From positions 1 to 64,000 of the forward strand of contig NZ_JH378831.1 in NCBI RefSeq assembly GCF_000235445.1: a stretch of 64,000 nt of DNA. Direction: 5' to 3'. Shown here one piece after another: positions 43,867 to 52,806 of this stretch; position 1 is the first letter of the stretch, and each line of letters begins with the position of its first letter. Below the pieces are notes generated by a model, which worked only from the letters and a program-made list of their open reading frames with translations, searched no databases and had not been told where the DNA came from. The translations under genes were made by a program, and so were the position numbers. Origin of the DNA: Johnsonella ignava ATCC 51276. Lineage in GTDB: Bacteria > Bacillota > Clostridia > Lachnospirales > Lachnospiraceae.

Positions 43867-45504
43867 TCATTTTTTCAATGCTTCCATGACAGCCTCTCTG
43901 TCAAGAAAATGATGTCTTATACCGTTTATCTCTTGATAGTCCTCATGTCCTTTCCCTATAACGGCTATTATATCGCCTTTTAACGCATTTTCTACAGCAT
44001 AGCTTATAGCTTCCTGACGGTCAGGTATCTCTATAAATTTTCCACCTGTTTTTTCTATGCTTTTTCTTATATCCGCTATTATACCCTCAACCTTTTCAAA
44101 ACGAGAGTTGTCAGCTGTTATAATAGACAAATCCGCCTTTTTCCCGGCTATCTCACCCATGCTGTAACGCCTGTCTTTTGAACGGTTTCCGCCGCAGCCG
44201 AACACCACTACAAGCCTCTTCGGATTATAATCTCTAAGAGTATCCAAAAGACTTTCCATGCTCACCGCATTATGTGCATAATCCACTATAACAATATATT
44301 TATCAGATTTATACACAACCTCCATCCTTCCGTCTACATGCAGGTTTATAAGAGCATTTTCCAAAATATATCTGTTAACATTTAAAAGAAAAGCTACTGC
44401 CGCTGATGCCGTAGCATTAAGTGCATTAAACCTGCCAGGTATGCCTACATTCACATTAAGTTTGGCATCACCTTCGTCATGTTCCGATATTTCTTCTTTC
44501 TGCGGTGTTTTTATAATACAGCTTATACCTACAAAATCTTTTTCAGCAAGGTAATTGATTCCGCAAAGCCTAAAATCCGCTTCATCTGCCTTGCCAAAGC
44601 TGTAAGCTTTAATTTTACTTTTTTTACATGTACTCAGAGCATCAGCTATTTTATCATGAACTATATTTTCATAAATTTTCTTTCCATTTATATCATCAAT
44701 ATTTATAATAGCATGCCTGCACTGTTTATAAAAAAGGGTTGACTTATAATATAAGTATTCATCAAAGTTCTCATGTTCAGCAGGTCCTATATGATCCGGT
44801 GAAATGTTTGTAAATACAGCATAATCAAATACAATTCCCGCTGTTCTGTCAAGCTTGAGACCCTGACTTGATACCTCCATAACTACATATTTGCAGCCGT
44901 CTTCATATATCATATTTAAATATCTGTGAAGATCATATGACTGAGGGGTGGTATTTACAAGGGGAATATGCTTTGAACCTGTATATACTCCATTTGTGCC
45001 TATCATACCGGTTTTTTTACCGGCAGACTCAAGCAGCTTTTTTATCATATGCGCAGTTGTAGTCTTGCCTTTAGTTCCTGTAACTCCTATACTTATCAGC
45101 TTATCCGCCGGTCTGCCGAAGTACTCTGCCGACATAACAGCCAAGGCATATCTTGTATTTTCCACTTTTATTATATATGACTCTCTAGACGGTTTAATAT
45201 CTTTTATTTCTGCTTTTTTTATATCATGTTCTACAAATACCGCCAAAGCACCTTTTTGTATAACCTCATCCAGAATATCATGTGAATCAAACCTTGCCCC
45301 TTTTATACATACAAAAGCACAGCCTTCACTTACTTTCCTTGAATCATAGACTATATCCGAGATTTCAATATCTAAAAAATCAAGTTCATTTTTTTTACCA
45401 TCATTTTTATCTATATTTTCATATCCGGTATTTTTATACACTTCAGTATTAACTGCATTATATTCAAGAGCTGCAAGTAAATTTCCAAGCTTAATATTTC
45501 CCAT
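43867..45504 (-). CDS. murE: UDP-MurNAc-L-Ala-D-Glu ligase, third-residue amino acid (MurE)
   Basis: 545 residues, somewhat longer than the roughly 490 typical, with a long N-terminal domain and a Lys/Asp-rich insertion near residue 360. P-loop VTGTKGKTTTAHMI, PGRFNALNATASAAVAF and VVFGCGGNRSKDRRYSMGEIA are visible. The residue-selecting motif reads DNSR in TADNSRFEKVEG rather than the textbook DNPR of meso-diaminopimelate enzymes. The added amino acid (probably mDAP) is therefore not proven by sequence. AGGGA precedes the ATG. Confidence 0.94.
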   Translation of the reverse strand: MGNIKLGNLLAALEYNAVNTEVYKNTGYENIDKNDGKKNELDFLDIEISDIVYDSRKVSEGCAFVCIKGARFDSHDILDEVIQKGALAVFVEHDIKKAEIKDIKPSRESYIIKVENTRYALAVMSAEYFGRPADKLISIGVTGTKGKTTTAHMIKKLLESAGKKTGMIGTNGVYTGSKHIPLVNTTPQSYDLHRYLNMIYEDGCKYVVMEVSSQGLKLDRTAGIVFDYAVFTNISPDHIGPAEHENFDEYLYYKSTLFYKQCRHAIINIDDINGKKIYENIVHDKIADALSTCKKSKIKAYSFGKADEADFRLCGINYLAEKDFVGISCIIKTPQKEEISEHDEGDAKLNVNVGIPGRFNALNATASAAVAFLLNVNRYILENALINLHVDGRMEVVYKSDKYIVIVDYAHNAVSMESLLDTLRDYNPKRLVVVFGCGGNRSKDRRYSMGEIAGKKADLSIITADNSRFEKVEGIIADIRKSIEKTGGKFIEIPDRQEAISYAVENALKGDIIAVIGKGHEDYQEINGIRHHFLDREAVMEALKK

Positions 45505-45567
45505 TTTTATATCCCTTATATTATATATAATTTATAAATCAATATTCATATATTCGCTTCAAAAAAG

Positions 45568-48500
45568 TTAAAGTATTTTTTCAAATTCATCAAGTGTCAT
45601 AGTAATACTTCTTTTTTTAGTGCCCTGCTCAGTCTCAACAACTCCGGCAGCCTCAAGCTGATCCATAATCCTGGCAGCCCTGTTAAACCCAAGCTTAAAA
45701 AGCCTCTGTATATATCCTATTGTAGCATTATCCTGTTTTATAACACATCTGCCTACATCAGAAAAAAGTTCATCTCTTTCGGAGCCTGTATATGTTTTAT
45801 TTCCTGTACCTGCTTCTTCTATATCTGCCGCCACCTCTTTATCATAATCATTTACATCGCAATTGGCATTAATAAATGCTACAACATCCGATACTTCCTT
45901 GTCAGATACAAAAGCCCCCTGAATTCTTACAGGCTTAGGTGTTGACTGTGAATCAAAAAGCATGTCTCCTTTACCGAGGAGCTTCTCAGCCCCTCCGCCG
46001 TCAAGTATAGTTCTTGAGTCTATCGCCGATGAGACGGCAAAAGCTATCCTTGAGGGTATATTTGCTTTAATAAGACCTGTAATTACATTGACGCTGGGTC
46101 TTTGTGTGGCAATAACAAGATGAATTCCACATGCCCTTGCAAGCTGTGCGAGTCTGCATATATGATCTTCAACTTCATTATGTGCAACCATCATAAGATC
46201 TGCAAGCTCATCAATTATTATAATTATCTGCGGCATTACTTCAAACTCTTCTTTTGGAAGTGTCTTTTTCATCTTTTCATTATAACCCTTTAAATCCCTT
46301 ACTCCTGATTTTGCAAATAATTTATATCTTTCTGCCATCTTTGAAACAGCCCAGTTTAAAGCAGCCGCAGCCTTTTTAGGATCAGTTACAACAGGTATAA
46401 GAAGATGCGGTATGCCATTGTAAACCGAAAGTTCTACAACTTTCGGATCTACCATAATCATTCTTACTTCTTCCGGTGAATATTTAAACAGTATACTCAT
46501 TATAAGCGTATTTATACATACAGATTTTCCTGAGCCTGTGGCTCCGGCTATAAGAAGATGCGGCATCCTCGCTATATCCGCAAATACCGGTTTGCCGCTT
46601 ATATCCCTTCCAAGGGCAAAACTTAATTCACTATGCCCATATCTGAATTCATGTGATTCTATAAGTTCTCTTAAGTGAACCAGAGTATTTTCCTTATTTG
46701 GAACTTCTATACCTACAGCTGCTTTACCTGGTATAGGAGCTTCTATCCTTATATCACTTGCCGCAAGATTAAGCTTTATATCATCGGCAAGTGAAACTAT
46801 ACGACTTACCTTAACACCCTGCTCAGGCTGTATCTCATATCTTGTTACAGTGGGTCCGCAGCTTATATCCCCTATACTTACATCAACACCGAAATTATGC
46901 AGTGTCTGTTTTAACTTTAAAGCTGTACTTCTGTATTCTGCATCATCTGAAGCAGCAGGCGGTTTAGCTTTTTTAAGCAGCTCAGTAGATGGAAATATAT
47001 ATTTTTTATACGTTTTTTATGTTTATGCTTATCTTTATTATATATATTATGTTTATCTTTATTATATGCAGCAGTTGTATTGCCGGGCATAATATTCGGT
47101 ATCTTTTTATTTGACATATTGTTTTTTAAAACCGAAACGTCAGATATATCTCTATCTGCACCGTTCCTATTACCGGCAGTTCTGCCATAACCCTTATCAT
47201 CTGCAGTATCTTTTAATAAATCAACCGTTGCACTGCCTGATTTATTTTTTGATATGTCATCTGATATATTATTTGACTTATATCCTGATATACCGTCATC
47301 TAAGCTGTCTGAACTATCACCTGCCGTATCCGTGTTCATATTATCGTTAAAACCAGCTTTTTCATCAGTTTTTGAAGCACCTTGTAGAAAAATTTCTTCA
47401 AATTCATCATCGGCTGTATCTTCAGTTTGCGATGATGTAAATACATGCCCCTTATTGTCAGAATCTTTTTTGGCAAATTCAGATTCAGCCCCTTCTTTTA
47501 AAGCTTCTTTTCTTGCAAGGATCTCATTTGCCTTTCTTATTGTCTCTTCATCAAGCGGATCATCTTCATAAGCCATATTATTATAATCTTCGGCTCTTAT
47601 TATCTTTCCGGTAAATATCTCTGAATTATCCGAGTCAACTCCGTCATCAGATATCACAGTAATACCTGTGTCATCATTCCTCTTTTTATCATAAAACGCA
47701 TTATTATAAAAGCCTTTATTTTTTCCGGTATTTTTATCACCCTTTATTTTATAATCATGCGGAGCATTTTGATATAAAGCTTTATTTGCTTTTGTCATCT
47801 TTGCAATCTTTGAAAATACAGTATCGTTACTGCCGTTATCTACACCATACAGTTTATCATTCACAGACTCCGCTTTAAAACCTTTATTATCATCCCCTGA
47901 ATCTTTGTCATCAGGCTTTAAAAACAGTTTTTTTGCAGGCTCCACTATAAAATCAAATATATGGTTTTGTTTTTTAGGATATCTGATTTTATCAATATCG
48001 CAGCCTCCTGAAGCTGTATTATTATAGTTATAATCTAAATCACCGTTTTTCCCGGTATTTTTATCAAAAATATCGTCAGAACCGTAATCCTCATCATAGC
48101 CGCCTATATCATCATCTTCCTCATACTGCTTTCCTTTTTTTCTCAGACTTAATAAATCATCTACTATATGCCTATATGCATTGCTGCCGTTTTCACTTAC
48201 AAAATTTACGAAAGAACGCTCACTTATACATATTATACATATTGCCAGAAATGAAAACATCAAAACTACAGTACCTATTTTGCCGGCGAATTTGATTGAA
48301 TATGAATAAAGCAGCGCACCTATAATCCCTCCTGCCTTCTTTTCATTATAAAATTCCATCATATTCACTGCAAGCTCAGTATTTTTACCAAACAGTGAAT
48401 GCATAATACCTGAAACACAAAGCAGTATACCTGCACCTGCCGCTGCTTTCATAATTGATTCAGCACTTGCTTTATTAGATATTAAAAATGCCACACCTAC

Positions 48501-48860
48501 AAAAAATATTACCGGAAATAAATACCCTGCAACTCCAAAAAGACCCAGCTGAAAATCTTTAAAAAATCTTCCCGCTGTGCCTCCTAAACCGAAAATTCCT
48601 ATAAAAAGCAGTACTGATACTGCAAAATCCACTATTATAAGTATCTCGCCTGCAAGAAAATTTTCTTCAGGTGTTTGATATTCTTTTTCATCAAAATACT
48701 CATTATATACAGATTTTTTTTCCGTATTTTTTCTGACTGTAGATTTTTTAACCGGACTTTTTTTGACTGCCCTTTTATTTTTTGTCTCAGTCTGGTTTTT
48801 TGTAACGGATGCCCTGCGAACTGAGCCTGAAGTGCTCTTTGTGCTTCTTTTTCCTGCCAA
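45568..48860 (-). CDS. ftsK: DNA translocase FtsK/SpoIIIE, reading frame disrupted
   Basis: Two overlapping frames make one FtsK of about 1097 residues. The 5' part (48860 down to about 47015) has an Arg/Lys/Thr-rich start, four TM segments and a long Asp/Asn/Lys-rich linker. The 3' part (to 45568) has the motor, with GATGSGKSVCIN (Walker A), IIIIDELADLMMV (Walker B) and a C-terminal winged-helix gamma domain (VIKQDNATIGYIQRLFKLGFNRAARI and onward). The frames switch near two A6 runs (complement 47013-47018 and 47002-47007). One extra A, or a -1 slip, restores continuity. The TTG start at 48860 follows AGGAAGG; the longer ORF start at 48929 lies inside rnpB. It pumps DNA during division or sporulation. 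Confidence 0.85.
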
Positions 48861-48894
48861 TCCAAACACCTTCCTGTAGCCGTAATTTAAAAGC

Positions 48895-49221
48895 GAGCAT
48901 AACTGTAAGCCGGGTTCTGTATCAGACAATCATCTATCTAGCTCTGCCGTTGCCGGCAGAATCAAGCGACAAACCTGAGCTTGGACGGGCAGCCCCTGTA
49001 TTAAAAATACGCTCTATTTAGTCTTGCTTCGGATGGGGTTTACATGGTCCCCGTATGTTGCCATACAGGCGGTAGTCTCTTACACCACCTTTTCACCCTT
49101 ACCGCATAAGCGGCGGTATGTTTCTGCTGCACTTTCCTTAGAGTCGCCTCCACCGGACGTTATCCGGCATCCTGCCCTGTGAAGCCCGGACTTTCCTCAT
49201 ACATAGACATAATCCTAAAAA
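48895..49221 (-). ncRNA. rnpB: RNase P RNA, type A
   Basis: Conserved blocks of bacterial type A RNase P RNA are in order on the minus strand. They are GAGGAAAGTCCGGGCTTCAC near the 5' end, GGGCAGGATGCCGG, GGTAAGGGTGAAAAGGTG, GTAAACCCCATCCGAAGC with AAGACTAAATAGAG (the L15 tRNA-3' recognition region), and AGAACCCGGCTTAC near the 3' end. It is the catalytic RNA that trims tRNA 5' ends. The 5' flank before GAGGAAAG is short and I could not see a full P1/P3. Ends are approximate, the 5' end being placed from the -10 box at 49229-49234. Confidence 0.93.
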
Positions 49222-49228
49222 GGTATAT

Positions 49229-49257
49229 ATTATAAAGATAATCCATACCCTTTTACA
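49229..49257 (-). promoter_or_regulatory. Promoter of rnpB
   Basis: The minus strand has TATAAT (complement 49229-49234) with TGTAAA 17 bp upstream (complement 49252-49257). The -10 is perfect and the -35 weak. Its position gives a start at about 49221, consistent with the RNA fold. Confidence 0.55.
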
Positions 49258-49653
49258 TTAGATTCATATAGTACAAAATAGCTAGAAGAAGGAAAAAATG
49301 AAAGTCATAAAGTATATGCATGCGATTGTCTGTTATACTCGCTTTATACTGCAAAGCATATGCCTCGCAGTATAAAGTATATCATCAAAATCTGATTTTC
49401 TCAATATACTTCTGTCTCTTGCAACAGATGTACCCTTTATACATAAATTCCATTTTATACACAGTCTTTTAAAGCTGAGTTTTTAAGGTAAATATACTTT
49501 CAAAAAACATTTTTTTGCATATTCTGATGTTCATTTTATGCTTAAATACCATACTATACAATATAATTTAGGACTTGCTATAAATAACATGTTCTGATAA
49601 ACTATGGTGGTATATATAAATGTCGGTATAATCGACTTATTAAATTAAGGAGG
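49258..49653. other. Intergenic region between rnpB and flavodoxin
   Basis: About 400 bp of non-coding sequence. A TATAAT at 49627-49632 is a plausible -10 for the flavodoxin gene, but no good -35 stands 17 bp before it. Nothing else was recognised. Confidence 0.45.
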
Positions 49654-49662
49654 ATGTTTTCT

Positions 49663-50073
49663 ATGAAAGCATGTGTTATTTATTTTACAACTTCAGGCAA
49701 TACTGAAATGTTGGCTGAAAGCTTAGCAGAAGGACTTCGTTCAAAAGCTGAAGTTGAATTAAAGAAAGTGTCAGATGCAGAAACTTTAAACCTTTCTGAT
49801 TTTGATATAATCGCTCTCGGTTCTCCTGCACAAGGAACTGAAGAAATTGATGAAACTGAGATGAAACCTTTTTATGACAGTCATGTAGACGAACTCAAAG
49901 GTAAAAAAGTTATACTTTTCGGCTGCTTCGGATGGGGCGATGGAATGTTTCTTGATACATGGAAGGATGATGCGGTTTCACACGGTGCCAATGTAATAAA
50001 AACTTATGGTAATCTTGAAACACCTGAAGCTGCCGCTCTTGATGAGATAAAGGAAATAGGTGCAAACGCCTAA
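49663..50073 (+). CDS. Flavodoxin
   Basis: 136 residues from the chosen start, a short-chain flavodoxin. The FMN phosphate-binding loop is TTSGNTEMLAESL at residues 8-20. Later isoalloxazine-contact loops lie near GSPAQGTEE and FGCFGWGDGMF. It is a low-potential one- or two-electron carrier that can replace ferredoxin. The ATG at 49663 (MKACVIYF) is chosen because AAGGAGG lies 9 bases upstream; the in-frame ATG at 49654 overlaps that site. It is monocistronic on the plus strand, followed by a small hairpin. Confidence 0.94.
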   Translation: MKACVIYFTTSGNTEMLAESLAEGLRSKAEVELKKVSDAETLNLSDFDIIALGSPAQGTEEIDETEMKPFYDSHVDELKGKKVILFGCFGWGDGMFLDTWKDDAVSHGANVIKTYGNLETPEAAALDEIKEIGANA

Positions 50074-50076
50074 AAT

Positions 50077-50096
50077 CACATCAAAAATGTGTTTTT
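50077..50096 (+). terminator. Short terminator after flavodoxin
   Basis: CACAT CAAAA ATGTG followed by TTTTT. The stem is only 5 bp, so this is a weak candidate, but its position right after the stop codon is right. Confidence 0.5.
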
Positions 50097-50119
50097 CCAC
50101 ATAATGCTAAGGCTATTTT

Positions 50120-50216
50120 GGGGCTGTTGCATTAAGAATTAGAGCTACAAAAGATATTGATTATTTTAATGTAAATCTGCTATATCTTGTAGAGTTTTTT
50201 CTTTAATGCATCAGCC
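50120..50216. mobile_element. MITE-like long inverted repeat
   Basis: The left arm 50120-50156 (GGGGCTGTTGCATTAAG, then AATTAGAGCTACAAAAGATAT) is complementary, with a few mismatches and gaps, to the right arm 50182-50216 (ATATCTTGTAGAG...TTTAATGCATCAGCC). Only 25 bp lie between. Terminal GGNNCTGTTGCA resembles ends of several insertion sequences. Total length is about 100 bp with no transposase, so it fits a non-autonomous remnant. No clear target duplication was seen. Confidence 0.5.
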
Positions 50217-50261
50217 TCTGCCCGTTTTATTAAAGGAACAGGGCTCTGTCTTTAGAAAAAA

Positions 50262-50293
50262 TGATAAGACCGGTAATTTTTTCGGTCTTATCA
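50262..50293 (-). terminator. Terminator after type III glutamine synthetase
   Basis: The perfect arms TGATAAGACCG and CGGTCTTATCA enclose a 10-base loop. It lies about 50 bp past the glutamine synthetase stop on the minus strand and may also serve the plus strand. Confidence 0.8.
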
Positions 50294-50340
50294 CTGAAAT
50301 TTATAATAAAATATACATTATATACAATTATTGGACTTTT

Positions 50341-52467
50341 TCATTCAAAAAGCATATCACCGTATCCTGGAACCGGCCAATACTTTCGATCGGTAATAGT
50401 CTCGAGCTTGTCAACAGGAACCCTAAGTATTTCCATTGCCGAAACTACCCTGTCATGGTAAAAATGTGCGGCTGCGCATCCGCAATCACTGTCATTACGA
50501 CTTTTAAAAGCTTCAGCTTCATCAATCACTCCCTTAAGATTATTATATGCTGTTTTAACCTGCAATAACAGATCTGTACACTCATTTAACAAATCTTCAT
50601 GTACTGAAAAAGAGCTTTTGTTGCCGGCAGCTTTAACTTCATTTAAAGAATGTGCAATCATACCTGTATACTTAATAACTGCCGGCATATAGAGCTTTCC
50701 AGCCATATCAAGCATGGTTCTTGCCTCAATTGCAACCGCTTTCATATAGGACTCAAATTCTATTTCAGCTCTTGATTCAAGTTCTGCCCTTGTGTAGACT
50801 CCAAAACTCTCAAAAAGTTTTACCGCTTTTTCACTTCTTAAGGCTCCTATCGCATCCACCATGCTCTTAAGATTCGGAAGTCCTCTACGCTCCGCTTCCT
50901 TAACCCATTCATCTGAATATCCGTTGCCGTTAAAAACTATACGCCTGTGCTTTTTTAAAAGCTCCTTTATAAGATCATGAACCTCCATCTCAAAATCAGC
51001 ACTGTTTTCAAGCCTGTCGGCAGCCTCTTTAAAAGACTCGGCAACTATAGTATTTAAAACCACATTGACTGAAGATATGGATTCAGAAGAACCAAGCATC
51101 CTGAATTCAAATTTATTATTAGTAAATGCAAATGGCGATGTACGATTTCTGTCTGTTGCATCCTTTTTAAAATCAGGCAAAGTTGCAACTCCTGTTTTTA
51201 AAGTTCCTCCGCTTTTAGATCTCACCGCCTCGCCTGTATCACACAACTGGTCAATAACATCCTCAAGCTGTTCACCTAAAAAGACAGATATGATTGAAGG
51301 CGGTGCCTCATAACCGCCAAGCCTCTGTTCATTTCCCAAAACTGCGGCAGTTTCTCTTAAAAGATCCGCATGAGTATCAACCGCCTTTAATATACATGCA
51401 AGTACCAGTAGAAACTGTATATTTTCATGTGGCGATTCCCCCGGATTAAGCAGATTTATTTTATCATTACTTACAAGCGACCAGTTATTATGCTTTCCTG
51501 AACCATTGACTCCGGCAAAAGGCTTTTCATGAAGCAGACATGAAAGACCGTGCTTTGCGGCTACTCTTTTCATAGTTTCCATTATAAGGTGATTATGGTC
51601 AGCGGCGACATTTGCCTGCTCATAAACAGGTGCAAGTTCGTGCTGTGAGGGAGCAGCCTCATTATGCTGCGTTTTTGCAGGAACTCCAAGCTTCCAGAGT
51701 TCATCATTTAATTCATTCATATATGCCGCAGCCTTATCCCTTATAACTCCAAAATAATGATCGTCCATTTCCTGACCCTTAGGAGGCATTGCTCCAAAAA
51801 GCGTTCGACCTGCATAGATAAGATCAGGTCTTTTTAAATATTTATCACGATCTATAAGGAAATATTCCTGTTCTGCACCTACACTTGGAATTACCCTCTT
51901 TGAAGTTGTATTGCCAAACAATCTCAATATCCTTAAAGACTGAATATTTACCGCCTGCATTGAACGCAGCAGTGGAGTTTTTCCGTCAAGTGCCTCACCC
52001 TTATATGAACAGAAAGCTGTCGGTATACATAATATTACACCTATTTTATCTTTAATTAAAAAGGCAGGTGATGTACAGTCCCATGCAGTATACCCCCTTG
52101 CCTCAAATGTAGCCCTTAGACCTCCTGAAGGAAAGCTTGAAGCATCAGGCTCTCCCATTATAAGCTCCTTTCCTGAAAATTCCATGATTACATTGCCATG
52201 TTTTCCCGGAGCTGATATAAAAGAATCGTGTTTTTGTGCAGTTACTCCGTTTAGAGGCTGAAACCAATGTGTATAATGTGTTGCTCCGTTCTTAAGAGCC
52301 CACTCCTTCATACCATGTGCCACTATATCTGCAAGTTCGGCATCAAGTTCAGTTCCGTCCTCTATTGTCTGCCTGATTTTCCTGTATACACTTTTGGGGA
52401 GGTAGACAGACATAGCAGAATCGTTAAATACATTACATCCATAATAATCAGCTATACAGCGTGCCAT
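50341..52467 (-). CDS. glnN: Glutamine synthetase type III
   Basis: 708 residues, the size class of GSIII dodecamers (about 700, versus 440-470 for type I). Type III blocks include HWFQPLNGVTAQKHDSFI, GEPDASSFPSGGLRATFEARGY, GAEQEYFLIDRDKY, NEAAPSQHELAPVYEQANVA and KPFAGVNGSGKHNNWSL. It makes glutamine from glutamate and ammonia with ATP. This is the main nitrogen assimilation step and would handle ammonia from amino acid fermentation. AGGAAAGG precedes the ATG. The C-terminal 100 residues include a Cys-rich spot (NDSDCGCAAAHFY). Confidence 0.96.
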   Translation of the reverse strand: MARCIADYYGCNVFNDSAMSVYLPKSVYRKIRQTIEDGTELDAELADIVAHGMKEWALKNGATHYTHWFQPLNGVTAQKHDSFISAPGKHGNVIMEFSGKELIMGEPDASSFPSGGLRATFEARGYTAWDCTSPAFLIKDKIGVILCIPTAFCSYKGEALDGKTPLLRSMQAVNIQSLRILRLFGNTTSKRVIPSVGAEQEYFLIDRDKYLKRPDLIYAGRTLFGAMPPKGQEMDDHYFGVIRDKAAAYMNELNDELWKLGVPAKTQHNEAAPSQHELAPVYEQANVAADHNHLIMETMKRVAAKHGLSCLLHEKPFAGVNGSGKHNNWSLVSNDKINLLNPGESPHENIQFLLVLACILKAVDTHADLLRETAAVLGNEQRLGGYEAPPSIISVFLGEQLEDVIDQLCDTGEAVRSKSGGTLKTGVATLPDFKKDATDRNRTSPFAFTNNKFEFRMLGSSESISSVNVVLNTIVAESFKEAADRLENSADFEMEVHDLIKELLKKHRRIVFNGNGYSDEWVKEAERRGLPNLKSMVDAIGALRSEKAVKLFESFGVYTRAELESRAEIEFESYMKAVAIEARTMLDMAGKLYMPAVIKYTGMIAHSLNEVKAAGNKSSFSVHEDLLNECTDLLLQVKTAYNNLKGVIDEAEAFKSRNDSDCGCAAAHFYHDRVVSAMEILRVPVDKLETITDRKYWPVPGYGDMLFE

Positions 52468-52806
52468 ATCTTATTAAGCCTTTCCTTCTGAGCCAAAAAG
52501 CCCTGGTTTTTCACAAACGGTCTGCATTATAACATAATGCTTCCCCCTTTCCCTTTTTAACATTTCTGTTACCGGAACTGACATTACTTCCTTCTCCTTT
52601 ATAATTAATAGTAGTATGAATTTTTTTATTATACTATGTTATAGATATTTTCTCTATGTTTTTATAAAATTACTGTTGTCTTTTTTATTTAAATAGATAT
52701 CTTAAAAATAGACATCTTAAAAATAACATAAAGTATTATATAGTTATTTTAAAAGCTATATTTTAAAAGCTATATTTTAACAATCTGAAGTTGTTTATTT
52801 TATATT
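52468..52806. other. Intergenic region with short tandem repeats, upstream of glutamine synthetase
   Basis: AT-rich stretch of about 340 bp. ATAGATATCTTAAAA / ATAGACATCTTAAAA is repeated twice at 52693-52722. TTTTAAAAGCTATA is repeated twice at 52746-52775, followed by a partial third TTTTAA. No ORF was seen. It must contain the glutamine synthetase promoter and the thrC 3' end. Confidence 0.55.

Noticed and set aside
47013..47018. Classical A-AAA-AAC slippery heptamer in ftsK
   Set aside because: The letters are there, but the zero frame is AAA-AAA-CGT, not A-AAA-AAC, so it is not a standard two-tRNA -1 site; only single-tRNA slippage or an indel remains.
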